DNA of 64,000 nucleotides from Flavobacterium sp. LC2016-01 (GTDB lineage: Bacteria > Bacteroidota > Bacteroidia > Flavobacteriales > Flavobacteriaceae): the NCBI RefSeq assembly GCF_009711135.1, contig NZ_WMIC01000003.1:372001-436000 (forward strand). The letters run 5' to 3'. Below are positions 37,715-45,187 of the stretch, piece by piece. A program made the translations under genes and the position numbers. The number at the start of each line of letters is the position of its first letter. Positions within the stretch are counted from its first letter, which is position 1. The notes below the pieces were generated by a model. It searched no databases and was not told the DNA's origin. It saw only the letters and a list, made by a program, of their open reading frames with translations.

Positions 37715-39460
37715 ATGCCTGATAAAGTTAAAAATATTATTAATGAAGAAACTTTCACAGGAGAAGATAATTTGACCTATAAAAAAGTTACATACGAAAT
37801 TCTTACACCAAGAAAGACATATTTGAAGGGAATAATTTCTGGAAAATACAGAGGTGTAAAAATTGAAGATGATTTCGATAAGGCAGATCTTTTTGATTTT
37901 GAAATTTATGAAGCAAATGTAATAAGTGAAGGTCGAGATGATTTTAGAGCTGATAAACCTTTTATTTTTGCCAGAGATTTTGAAAGCGTCTTTAAAAGAA
38001 AGAAAATAAAAGGCAAAAAATTTCCAAAAGAAAAATTGCCCCAAAATCTACCGGTCATAATAACTGCAAATGAAAAATTATTTGGAGTAAATGTACTGGA
38101 ACCACAATTATTCGAATTTGAAATAATAAGGAAACTTCATCAAACAGAAGGTGATGAAATTTTTGGATCGTTTAACGCTTACATTACAGGATATATCGTT
38201 GATGAAACTAAAGAAATCGTAGAAGAAGTCATTTTAGTTCAAGATGAAGTAATTTCTATTCCCAAATCTCCTTCAATTTGTGTATGCAGTAATATAGAAA
38301 CAGGAAAAACAGAAATTAAAAACAATTATATCAGAAGAGAATATAAATGTATAAATCATAATGATAATGTTTGGGGTAATTGGGAGTATTTAAAAAATGG
38401 TCAGCCATTAAATTTTAGATCTCGTAATAATATTGGCAATAATCCAGGATGCGCAAGTCAAGGTTTTGGTATTCTTGGTCTTTTATTTGGCTTGGCATTT
38501 ATAATTTTTCTATTACCCAGTATCTTATATATAATTGCTTTTTTCGCAATTATATTAATTTTAGGTAATCTGGGAGCATTTTTTAAACCATTATTTAGAA
38601 TAATTGGAATACTATTTTTAATTGGATTTATTGCTTCCTTAATTCATTCCTTTAACAAGCAATCACATACTTATAATCCAAAACCATTAATTGTTGATTC
38701 GCCGAGAGAAGTAGCTCCCTATATTCCAATTGAAGAAATTAAAGATGAAGATCAAAATATTGAAAATGATAGTATCATAACAAGATATAGATCTTGGAAA
38801 GACTATTCCGGCAACAAATATGAAGGTAAATATAAAATTAGATTAAGTGATTATAAAAAAGCTCACTTATATAAGGAAAGTCTTCGTTTAAACTCAAATA
38901 CCTTAAATGCTTACGATAAAGTTATTTTTGATTTGAAAGAATTTGACAAAAATAATTTCAATAACTTATTTAAACTTTTCGATAGCATCAATAAGGTAAA
39001 AAGATTAAACGAAATACAATTTGCAGAAATGATTGTAACTTTTGTTCAAGATATACCATATGCTATAGTACTTGATAAGGATTGTAATTCTAATTTATAC
39101 AGTGATCGTTTTACAAGAAATTATCTTTTAAACAATAAAGGTGATTGCAGTGGAAATCAACGGTTCGGAATCAATACTCCTGTGGAATTTTTAGTCAATC
39201 TAAAAGGAGATTGTGATACACGTACATTGTTACTATACAACATTTTAAGTCACTACAATTACGATATTATGCTTATGAGTAGTGAATTTTACGGACACTC
39301 AATAATTGGAATTAATTTGCCAATTAACGGTATTGCTTATAATTATAACAACCAAAAATATATTCTTTGGGAAACAACAGCACCAAATGTTAGACCTGGA
39401 AATATACCCAATGAAATTTCAAATTTAAACAACTGGAGAATCTCCTTAAAATCAAAATAA
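37715..39460 (+). CDS. Membrane-anchored transglutaminase-like / cysteine peptidase protein
   Basis: 581 residues, 3 bp after the previous gene. The N-terminal half (1-240) is soluble and unrecognised, with a possible C-x-C near CVCSNIETG. Two or three hydrophobic helices follow (about 250-310). The C-terminal domain (350-581) resembles transglutaminase/papain-like folds: Cys500 in LKGDCDTRTLLLYNIL, His528 in FYGHSIIGI and Glu553 in LWETTAPN are spaced as a catalytic triad. A second GDCSG (Cys478) lies just before. It could be a peptidase or amide-transferring enzyme acting in the periplasm. Substrate unknown. Confidence 0.7.
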   Translation: MPDKVKNIINEETFTGEDNLTYKKVTYEILTPRKTYLKGIISGKYRGVKIEDDFDKADLFDFEIYEANVISEGRDDFRADKPFIFARDFESVFKRKKIKGKKFPKEKLPQNLPVIITANEKLFGVNVLEPQLFEFEIIRKLHQTEGDEIFGSFNAYITGYIVDETKEIVEEVILVQDEVISIPKSPSICVCSNIETGKTEIKNNYIRREYKCINHNDNVWGNWEYLKNGQPLNFRSRNNIGNNPGCASQGFGILGLLFGLAFIIFLLPSILYIIAFFAIILILGNLGAFFKPLFRIIGILFLIGFIASLIHSFNKQSHTYNPKPLIVDSPREVAPYIPIEEIKDEDQNIENDSIITRYRSWKDYSGNKYEGKYKIRLSDYKKAHLYKESLRLNSNTLNAYDKVIFDLKEFDKNNFNNLFKLFDSINKVKRLNEIQFAEMIVTFVQDIPYAIVLDKDCNSNLYSDRFTRNYLLNNKGDCSGNQRFGINTPVEFLVNLKGDCDTRTLLLYNILSHYNYDIMLMSSEFYGHSIIGINLPINGIAYNYNNQKYILWETTAPNVRPGNIPNEISNLNNWRISLKSK

Positions 39461-39462
39461 TC

Positions 39463-39972
39463 ATGGACAAACAAAGTTTATTTTTCACATGCCTTGTAGC
39501 AATAGTTTCAACTTTATTAATGTTAATGTCAATGCAATTTTTAGCAAAAAAATTAAATCTAAAACCTGAAGAACAAGAAAAAATAAAAATTTCATATACG
39601 ATATGGTATGTATCTATTTTGATTACTTATTTTCTATTTTTAAAAGTTGCTTTAGAATTAATTGAAAATTCAATCGAAATAATCATTTATTCGAAATTAA
39701 TAGAAAATACATTTTTGATATCAATGCAAAAAATTACAATTTTTATTGGCTTTACTTTTTTCTTCACTTTCATATCTTATTTTACAGTTGAAAAAATACT
39801 ACAATTATCATTTGGTACAAGATTAGACACTATTGAGATTGAAAAGGAAAATATCGGTTACTATCTTATAAAAGGAATTTTATTAATCTTATTTACCTTC
39901 TCTCTAATAACTATTTTTGAACATTTCTTAAAATGGTTTTTACCAACAATAGAAACGCCATTTTATCATTAA
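39463..39972 (+). CDS. Four-helix hypothetical membrane protein
   Basis: 169 residues with hydrophobic segments around 7-27, 46-66, 88-108 and 140-160. No family recognised. It begins 2 bp after the transglutaminase-like gene and closes the coupled cassette. No terminator is obvious; promoter element A for the next gene starts 28 bp further on. Confidence 0.6.
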   Translation: MDKQSLFFTCLVAIVSTLLMLMSMQFLAKKLNLKPEEQEKIKISYTIWYVSILITYFLFLKVALELIENSIEIIIYSKLIENTFLISMQKITIFIGFTFFFTFISYFTVEKILQLSFGTRLDTIEIEKENIGYYLIKGILLILFTFSLITIFEHFLKWFLPTIETPFYH

Positions 39973-39999
39973 TTATAAAGACAATAAAAATTCCTCAAA

Positions 40000-40055
40000 T
40001 TACGGATTTCCATAAAATACTGGTTTTACAGGATTTACCTTTGAATAATAATCAA
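40000..40055 (+). promoter_or_regulatory. Shared upstream element A, second copy
   Basis: TACGGATTTCCATAAAATAC, TGGTTTTACAGGATT, a -7 box TACCTTTG (40036-40043) and AATAATAATCAA. It aligns with 33740-33794. Confidence 0.55.
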
Positions 40056-40066
40056 AACTAAAACCA

Positions 40067-41122
40067 ATGGAAATCAACATTCAACTAAAATCATTAGCCG
40101 ATAAAATAAATCAGCTGAAAAGTAAGATTGAGACTGAAGAATCTACAAAACATGCTTTTGTATTGCCTTTTATACATATTTTGGGTTATGATGCTTTTAA
40201 TCCCTTAGAAGTAGTTCCTGAATTTACAGCAGATCTTGGGCTGAAAAAAGGCGAAAAAGTAGATTATGCTATTTTTCAAAATGGAGAACCCATTATCATT
40301 GTAGAATGCAAAAGCTGGAAAGAAAATCTTACAGTACATAATTCTCAATTATTTCGCTATTTCCACGTTACAAAAACCCGATTTGCGCTTTTGACAAACG
40401 GCATTACTTACCAATTTTTTACTGATTTAGATAATCAAAACAAAATGGATGAAAAACCATTTTTGGAATTTGACATCTGCAATCTAAAAGAGAATACTAT
40501 AAACGAAATTGCGAAATTTCATAAAGCGAACTTTGATGTAAATAATATTGTCAGCAATGCCAGCTCTTTAAAATATATCAAAGAAATAAAAAAACAAATA
40601 AGCGTTGAATTGGAAAATCCTTCAAATGATTTTACAAAGCTTTTTGCCAATAAAGTGTACGCCGGAAGATTGACTGAAAAAGTTATCGATGAATTTAAAG
40701 ATTTAGTTCAAAAATCGGTCAGCCAATTTATTAATGATAAAATCAATGACCGATTAAATGCTGCTTTAACCAAAGAAACAATCAAACAGCAAGTTGAACA
40801 AATTACTATAGTTGAAGATGACAATAAAATTATTACATCTGAAGAAGAACTTGATGGTTATCGAATAGTAGTTGCCATTTTACGTCGAAAATTACCAACC
40901 AACAGAATTGTTTATCGCGATACGCAATCTTATTTTGGAATCTTACTAGATGACAACAATCGTAAGCCTTTATGCCGACTGCATCTTAATGGCGGTAAAA
41001 AATACATAAGCCTTTTTAATGACAATAAAACAGAGTCAAAAATTTCAATTTCATCAATCGACGATATTTATCAGTTTGAGAAAGAATTATTAGATACTGT
41101 GGCGCTCTACGAAACAGAATAA
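40067..41122 (+). CDS. Orphan type I restriction HsdR-N-like protein (PD-(D/E)xK)
   Basis: 351 residues, no signal peptide. The N-terminal domain shows the nuclease core: Asp66 in GEKVDYAIF, then Glu80-x-Lys82 in IIIVECKSW, preceded by an HILGYDAFNPLEVVPEF helix-strand typical of HsdR-N-like proteins. A central helical region and a C-terminal domain follow (about 265-351, ELDGYRIVVAILRRKLP, IVYRDTQSYFGILLDD, CRLHLNGGKKYISLF). No helicase, methylase or specificity gene is nearby, so this is not a full restriction system. Solitary proteins of this form are common in Bacteroidota, and their role is unknown. Confidence 0.8.
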   Translation: MEINIQLKSLADKINQLKSKIETEESTKHAFVLPFIHILGYDAFNPLEVVPEFTADLGLKKGEKVDYAIFQNGEPIIIVECKSWKENLTVHNSQLFRYFHVTKTRFALLTNGITYQFFTDLDNQNKMDEKPFLEFDICNLKENTINEIAKFHKANFDVNNIVSNASSLKYIKEIKKQISVELENPSNDFTKLFANKVYAGRLTEKVIDEFKDLVQKSVSQFINDKINDRLNAALTKETIKQQVEQITIVEDDNKIITSEEELDGYRIVVAILRRKLPTNRIVYRDTQSYFGILLDDNNRKPLCRLHLNGGKKYISLFNDNKTESKISISSIDDIYQFEKELLDTVALYETE

Positions 41123-41174
41123 AATCACGTATAAGTACTCATTTTAAAGAATTTAATTCTAATTAGATTTAGAA
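41120..41174 (+). promoter_or_regulatory. Shared upstream element B, second copy
   Basis: TAAAATCACGTATAAGTACTC... TTTAATTCTAATTAGATTTA aligns with 34331-34384. It precedes the small lipoprotein gene at 41218. Confidence 0.5.
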
Positions 41175-41217
41175 ATTAAATAAAGCTTTTAGCTCTAAAC
41201 CAAATACCACAAAGCCT

Positions 41218-41625
41218 ATGCAAAAAAACTACCTTATCTTACTTTTATTATTTGCGTTTTACTCCTGTAAAAAAGCTGATGCTCCTCCTCCAAAGCAAAT
41301 CAATACATTTTATAAAGAGGCAGTTACAGCAGACGACCGAAAAACGATTACACCGGAAGAAGCAAAAACCTATCACGTAAATAAAACCTACCAATATGAA
41401 TACCGGACCGGAAATCCAGGAAATTACGAATACAATTATGATGTAAAAGGAATAAATTATAAAGGTGATTCGGTTTTTGGAAATATAAATGTTCACCGGA
41501 AATATGGCGCAGGAATTTTAATTGATAGTATTGCTGAAATCGAAATCAATACGGAATGGATTTCTCATGGAAAATTAAAAGCTTTTGATAATAAAGGAAA
41601 TGAATATCAATTAGTAGTAAAATAA
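41218..41625 (+). CDS. Hypothetical lipoprotein
   Basis: 135 residues, SPII signal MQKNYLILLLLFAFYSCKK (Cys17). The mature part is beta-rich (YQYEYRTGNPGNYEYNYDVKG, GDSVFGNINVHRKYGAGIL). No family recognised. It is followed after 12 bp by the interrupted Cys-rich small gene, probably in the same transcript. Confidence 0.7.
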   Translation: MQKNYLILLLLFAFYSCKKADAPPPKQINTFYKEAVTADDRKTITPEEAKTYHVNKTYQYEYRTGNPGNYEYNYDVKGINYKGDSVFGNINVHRKYGAGILIDSIAEIEINTEWISHGKLKAFDNKGNEYQLVVK

Positions 41626-41637
41626 ATTAGGTCAAAA

Positions 41638-41847
41638 ATGAAATATGCTTTATTACTTCTCTTCGTTTTTTTAACTTCATTTTGCCCGCCTGAAACGACA
41701 GTATATTTATGCGGTCCAACAGGCGCCAAAAGATATCATTATAATGCAAGCTGTCGCGGACTAAGTTCATGCAATCATGAGATTACAAAAGTTACCCTTA
41801 AAAAAGCTCAAGGATAGGGTTTGACGCTTTGTGGTTGGGAAGATTAA
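41638..41847 (+). pseudogene. Cys-rich secreted small protein interrupted by an in-frame TAG
   Basis: The frame from 41638 encodes a signal peptide (MKYALLLLFVFLTSFC), then TTVYLCGPTGAKRYHYNAS, then CRGLSSCNHEITKVTLKKAQG, and hits TAG at 41815-41817. It continues in the same frame for nine codons, GLTLCGWED, to TAA at 41845-41847. From memory, related Bacteroidota proteins end in exactly this LCGWED motif, so the TAG probably removes a conserved C-terminal Cys. It could be a recent nonsense mutation or a sequencing error. Confidence 0.65.
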
Positions 41848-41952
41848 AATTATTTTTTATCATTCAAAGTTGTATTATGAGTGATTTTTTACCTTCTCAA
41901 TTAAGAGCTAAAATCAAAGAAAAAACAACTGAATCAATAAAACGAATTACAT

Positions 41953-41988
41953 AACCTCTCAAAATAAAGATATTTTTTGGGAGGTTTT
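41953..41988. terminator. Bidirectional terminator (signalling module copy 2)
   Basis: AACCTCTC and GGGAGGTT stem followed by T6, matching the terminator at 29714. Upstream, 41877-41954 holds only a 25-codon frame that I do not regard as a gene. Confidence 0.82.
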
Positions 41989-42912
41989 TTATTTTTCTTT
42001 ACTCGACTTATGTGCGTATTTTTTGAAAATATCTTTTGTCACTGGTTTTAGTGCATTATTATTTTCTGGGTGTCGACCATGACCGTTGAAAAAGTCAATT
42101 CCATCAGCCGTGTTCGCATACCAAATTGTTGCGCGTCCGTATTTATCAAAACAAACTGTATTATCATAAATATCAACTTTTTTTAGATGAACCAAACTTT
42201 CATCTAACAATTCAACTGGATTTCCTGCAAGCGAACCTTCTGTTTTCAAATTACAATTAACAAGCTCATAATGATCCTCAGACCACTGCATACATTCCTT
42301 CTGCGGAAGCGCCAAATAAATAATAACGCCAATTAAACAGATAAAAGCAGTTATAGCTGCAGTTCGGAACATTTTAAATCTTGACTTATAAATTCTGAAT
42401 TTTCTTTTCTTGTTTGGTGTTTTTACAAAAACGGGGGTTTCTGGCTTTTTTAAAATTTCAATTGTATTCTCATTTTCCTTTTTGCTTAAAACTTCGGCAC
42501 CGTATACTGTAATTTGTCCTTCCTGAGCCATTGCTTTTGCCTTAAATTTTCGAAAAGGTCTTGGCTGGAAATCAATCAAAATTGCCGCCATGTCAACCGT
42601 ATCTATTTTTTGAGGTTCTTTCTCGCCTTTTAAAAAAGCGCCAACCTTTTTGTACTTATCGGTATAAGTTGTGCAGGTATCTTCTTCATTTTTATTGAAA
42701 GGAGTACCTTTAAAATCCCAATAGACTTTTAAGTCGTCTGGCGCGGGATTTACACTTAAAATTTTCCAGCATAAATTTCTCAAATGTGCTTGAGAAGGTG
42801 TCTCCAGATAATTAGAATTTTCCCCTAATTCTTTTTCATTATTATATTTTGTTCGTATAGCTTCTTTATAAGCTTTTTCATAATTGCATCGTGTAATGTT
42901 GTCCATATACAT
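41989..42912 (-). CDS. Divergent single-pass membrane protein of signalling module, copy 2
   Basis: 307 residues (305 from the ATG at 42906), no recognised family. Same plan as the copy at 29747: N-domain with HLRNLCW, DDLKVYWDF, FLKGEKEP and MAAILIDFQPRPFRKF; linker; one helix (about 193-212); C-domain starting KECMQWSEDHYELVNCN and containing IWYANTADGIDFFNGHGRHP. The strong conservation of both domains and of the C-M-Q-W-S motif between copies argues for function. Probable signalling partner of the kinase encoded on the other strand (inference). Confidence 0.75.
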   Translation of the reverse strand: MYMDNITRCNYEKAYKEAIRTKYNNEKELGENSNYLETPSQAHLRNLCWKILSVNPAPDDLKVYWDFKGTPFNKNEEDTCTTYTDKYKKVGAFLKGEKEPQKIDTVDMAAILIDFQPRPFRKFKAKAMAQEGQITVYGAEVLSKKENENTIEILKKPETPVFVKTPNKKRKFRIYKSRFKMFRTAAITAFICLIGVIIYLALPQKECMQWSEDHYELVNCNLKTEGSLAGNPVELLDESLVHLKKVDIYDNTVCFDKYGRATIWYANTADGIDFFNGHGRHPENNNALKPVTKDIFKKYAHKSSKEK

Positions 42913-42915
42913 TCA

Positions 42916-42990
42916 GGATTTTCAGGATTTTTAGGATAAATTCTCGGATTTTTCAGGAAAATCAGGAACATTAGGAATCTCCGGATTTTC
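42916..42990. promoter_or_regulatory. 9-10-bp-phased GGAT/GGAA array, copy 2
   Basis: Units CAGGATTTT/CAGGAAAAT begin (first G) at 42916, 42925, 42934, 42946, 42956, 42965, 42974 and 42983, with a weaker one at 43004. Intervals are 9-10 bp except one of 12. The position is the same as in copy 1, but the repeated word is different. Confidence 0.7.
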
Positions 42991-43016
42991 TTGTCAATTC
43001 AGAGGAAACTACATGT

Positions 43017-43024
43017 TTACTTTG
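43017..43024 (+). promoter_or_regulatory. Leader-RNA promoter -7 box, copy 2
   Basis: TTACTTTG, followed by TCTCAGAATTAGTT as in the other copies. Confidence 0.55.
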
Positions 43025-43090
43025 TCTCAGAATTAGTTCTCATTCTGACTCGCGATTAGAATAATTGTACAAAACTAGTTCACTCATAAA

Positions 43091-43220
43091 GTGCGGAAAA
43101 CTGTAAGACAAAGTTTAGGAGGGAAGTCTAAATTAACTCTTATTGTTCTACGCGCTTTTCTTCCCAAACAAAAATTGTCATTGCCCAAAAAACGATTCAG
43201 AATACTTCTGAATAGCAATG
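43091..43220 (+). ncRNA. Structured leader RNA with predicted pseudoknot, copy 2
   Basis: P1: 43091-43108 with 43138-43155, with base changes that keep pairing (GTGCG/CGCGC instead of GTATG/CATAC). P2: GTTTAG 43113-43118 with CTAAAT 43128-43133. Pseudoknot: GGGAAG 43121-43126 with CTTCCC 43160-43165. P3: CATTGC 43179-43184 with GCAATG 43215-43220, topped by ATTCAGAA/TTCTGAAT (43195-43202, 43206-43213), a fully compensated version of the copy 1 stem. The lipopeptide ATG follows 30 nt later. Confidence 0.75.
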
Positions 43221-43250
43221 CTTATGCCAAATTTTTAAATCATAAAAAAA

Positions 43251-43424
43251 ATGAAAAAAATATTTTTATTGGGAGCGTTCGCTTTATTGAGTACAACATT
43301 GTTTTCTTGTACTGCTGATGAATATGATGATGTAAAAAAAGAAATCAAACCTGCAAAACCAACATATGCCGATGATGGTCCAGGCGATACGACGCCTCCA
43401 CCGCCTCCTCCAAAAGATGAATAA
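43251..43424 (+). CDS. Small lipoprotein (lipopeptide) with polyproline acidic tail, copy 2
   Basis: 57 residues: MKKIFLLGAFALLSTTLFSC with Cys20, then TADEYDDVKKEIKPAKPTYA, DDGPGD and the tail PPPPPPKDE. Nearly identical to copy 1 over the first 30 residues; the differences are conservative, which supports selection on the peptide. It lies between the leader RNA and the kinase. Confidence 0.85.
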   Translation: MKKIFLLGAFALLSTTLFSCTADEYDDVKKEIKPAKPTYADDGPGDTTPPPPPPKDE

Positions 43425-43457
43425 AAAAATTGTACTTAATAATTAATTAGTACTTTC

Positions 43458-43493
43458 GGGGAAAGTAAATTTTATGTTACGATCCCCTTTTTT
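43458..43493 (+). terminator. Terminator-like hairpin enclosing the kinase start codon, copy 2
   Basis: GGGGA with TCCCC and inner GTAA with TTAC; the loop holds the ATG at 43474, and a T6 run follows. Confidence 0.7.
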
Positions 43494-45180
43494 ATGTTTT
43501 CTTCTTTTTGTTTTTCTTATTTCATGCAAAGACAAAACAGCTGTTCCTGTAAAAAATGAGGCCCTAAAAAAAGAAGCCAAAGAACTTAGAGCTAAAGGAA
43601 TTAAAACGCTTCAGAAAGAAAACTATGATAGTGCTTTTTACTATTTCAATAAATCTATAACTTTATATAAAAAGACTGCTGATAGTGCTAATATTATATA
43701 TGTCCTTTCTCAAATGGCTCTGATTCAGCAAACCAATAGCGATTATTATGCAAGCAAAGAAACGCTTACAGAAACATTGCCTTATATCAGAAAAAAAGAT
43801 ATTTACTCTTCTTATGTAAATGGTCTTTTTGGGATAGCTGAAAAAGAATTATCTAATTATAAAGATGCAATTTACTATTATAATGCAGCTATGAAAGATT
43901 ATGATGGTCTTGAAGTTAAACAAGCTTATTTAAACAATATTGCAGCTGTCTATATAAACCAAAAAAAATACGATAAAGCCATAAATCTCCTAGAATCTGC
44001 TATAAAAATAAAAATAGCTAAAACAGAATCACAAGATGGTATATCACGGATCATTGATAATTTAGGTTATGCTTATTTTAAAAATGGATTGCCTGAAAAA
44101 GGACTTTTGTACATGCAAAAAAGCTTAGATTTGAGAAAGAGTCTTCAAGATGATTACGGGAGTATCGAAAACAGCATTCATTTATCCGAATTTTATAGTG
44201 AAACTAATCCTCAAAAATCAAAAGAATTTGCTTTAAAAGCCTATCGCACAGCTACAAAAATGCACAGTATAGATGAGCGTCTAGAGGCTTTAGCTTTATT
44301 AATGTCAAATAAGTCGGTAGCAGAAAATACTGAATACGCCAAAAAATTCACTTCTTTAAACGACAGCATTATTAAAATCAGAAATAATTTTAAAAATAAA
44401 TCTGCTAAGATTAAATACGATTCTCAAAAGGAAAAAGACGAAAATGAAAAACTTCGTTTAGAAAAAGCTGAAAATCAAATAGCCTTGCAGCGCGCGCAGT
44501 ATCGTCAATTTATATTCATTTCGATTTTTCTTTTGCTTTCTGTTCTGATATTTTATCTGAGGAAATATTACCGAAACAAAAACAGAATTGAAAAACTCGA
44601 AACAGCCTACGAAACGGAAATCAGAATTTCGAAAAACATTCATGACGAACTTGCAAATGATGTTTTCCATACCATTACATTTTCGCAGACACAGCCGCTA
44701 GAAAACGAAAGCGCCAAAGAAACTCTGATTGAAAAACTGGATCATATATATGCACGTGTCCGCAGTATTTCAAGAGAGAATAATACAATTGACACGGGCA
44801 TAAATTATTTACCAAACTTGAGAGAAATGCTTTCTACTTATAATAATGACGAAAGAAACATTATTATAAACAGTATCGAAAAAATAAATTGGGATGCTAT
44901 TGATGATATTAAAAAAATTACAATTCAGCGAACATTACAAGAATTAATGGTCAATATGACCAAGCACAGCGGGGCTTCGCTGGTGGTTGTAAAATTTGAC
45001 CAAGATGCAAATATGATCTTTATAGACTATATAGATAACGGAAAAGGAGCTAAAAAAAATAAAATTTTTAAAAATGGTCTTCAAAATATGGAAAACCGTA
45101 TTTTGTCTACGAAAGGAACTATTACTTTTGACACTGAACCCGATAAAGGTTTTAAAGTAAAAATATCCATGCCTAAATAA
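43474..45180 (+). CDS. Lipoprotein-type TPR sensor histidine kinase, copy 2
   Basis: 568 residues, same plan as copy 1: lipobox Cys18 in MLRSPFLCFLLFVFLISC, TPR region to about 310, coiled coil EKDENEKLRLEKAENQ, transmembrane helix near 350-367, His390 in NIHDELANDVFHTI, N-box LQELMVNMTKHSGAS, G-box DYIDNGKGAK and GLQNMENRIL. The TPR part is more diverged from copy 1 than the kinase part, as expected if the copies sense different ligands. The response regulator starts 7 bp after the stop. Confidence 0.92.
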   Translation: MLRSPFLCFLLFVFLISCKDKTAVPVKNEALKKEAKELRAKGIKTLQKENYDSAFYYFNKSITLYKKTADSANIIYVLSQMALIQQTNSDYYASKETLTETLPYIRKKDIYSSYVNGLFGIAEKELSNYKDAIYYYNAAMKDYDGLEVKQAYLNNIAAVYINQKKYDKAINLLESAIKIKIAKTESQDGISRIIDNLGYAYFKNGLPEKGLLYMQKSLDLRKSLQDDYGSIENSIHLSEFYSETNPQKSKEFALKAYRTATKMHSIDERLEALALLMSNKSVAENTEYAKKFTSLNDSIIKIRNNFKNKSAKIKYDSQKEKDENEKLRLEKAENQIALQRAQYRQFIFISIFLLLSVLIFYLRKYYRNKNRIEKLETAYETEIRISKNIHDELANDVFHTITFSQTQPLENESAKETLIEKLDHIYARVRSISRENNTIDTGINYLPNLREMLSTYNNDERNIIINSIEKINWDAIDDIKKITIQRTLQELMVNMTKHSGASLVVVKFDQDANMIFIDYIDNGKGAKKNKIFKNGLQNMENRILSTKGTITFDTEPDKGFKVKISMPK

Positions 45181-45187
45181 TTTTTAT

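Noticed and set aside
34048..41122. The DUF4407 cassette with the nuclease as a known antiphage system
   Set aside because: I recognise no established defence gene set here; the grouping is only suggestive, so I leave it as a finding, not a call.
40067..41122. A type I restriction-modification locus
   Set aside because: Only an N-terminal-like nuclease domain is present; no helicase motor, methylase or specificity subunit.
41877..41954. A 25-codon frame before the copy 2 terminator
   Set aside because: Too short and without recognisable features; probably the end of the interrupted gene's transcript.
42916..43010. CRISPR array at the short phased repeats
   Set aside because: Units are 9-10 bp with no spacers; repeat and spacer lengths do not fit.
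43091..43318. A 75-codon plus-strand frame across the leader RNA of copy 2
   Set aside because: It is out of frame with the lipopeptide gene, is not open in copies 1 and 3, and covers sequence that varies in a stem-preserving rather than codon-preserving way.
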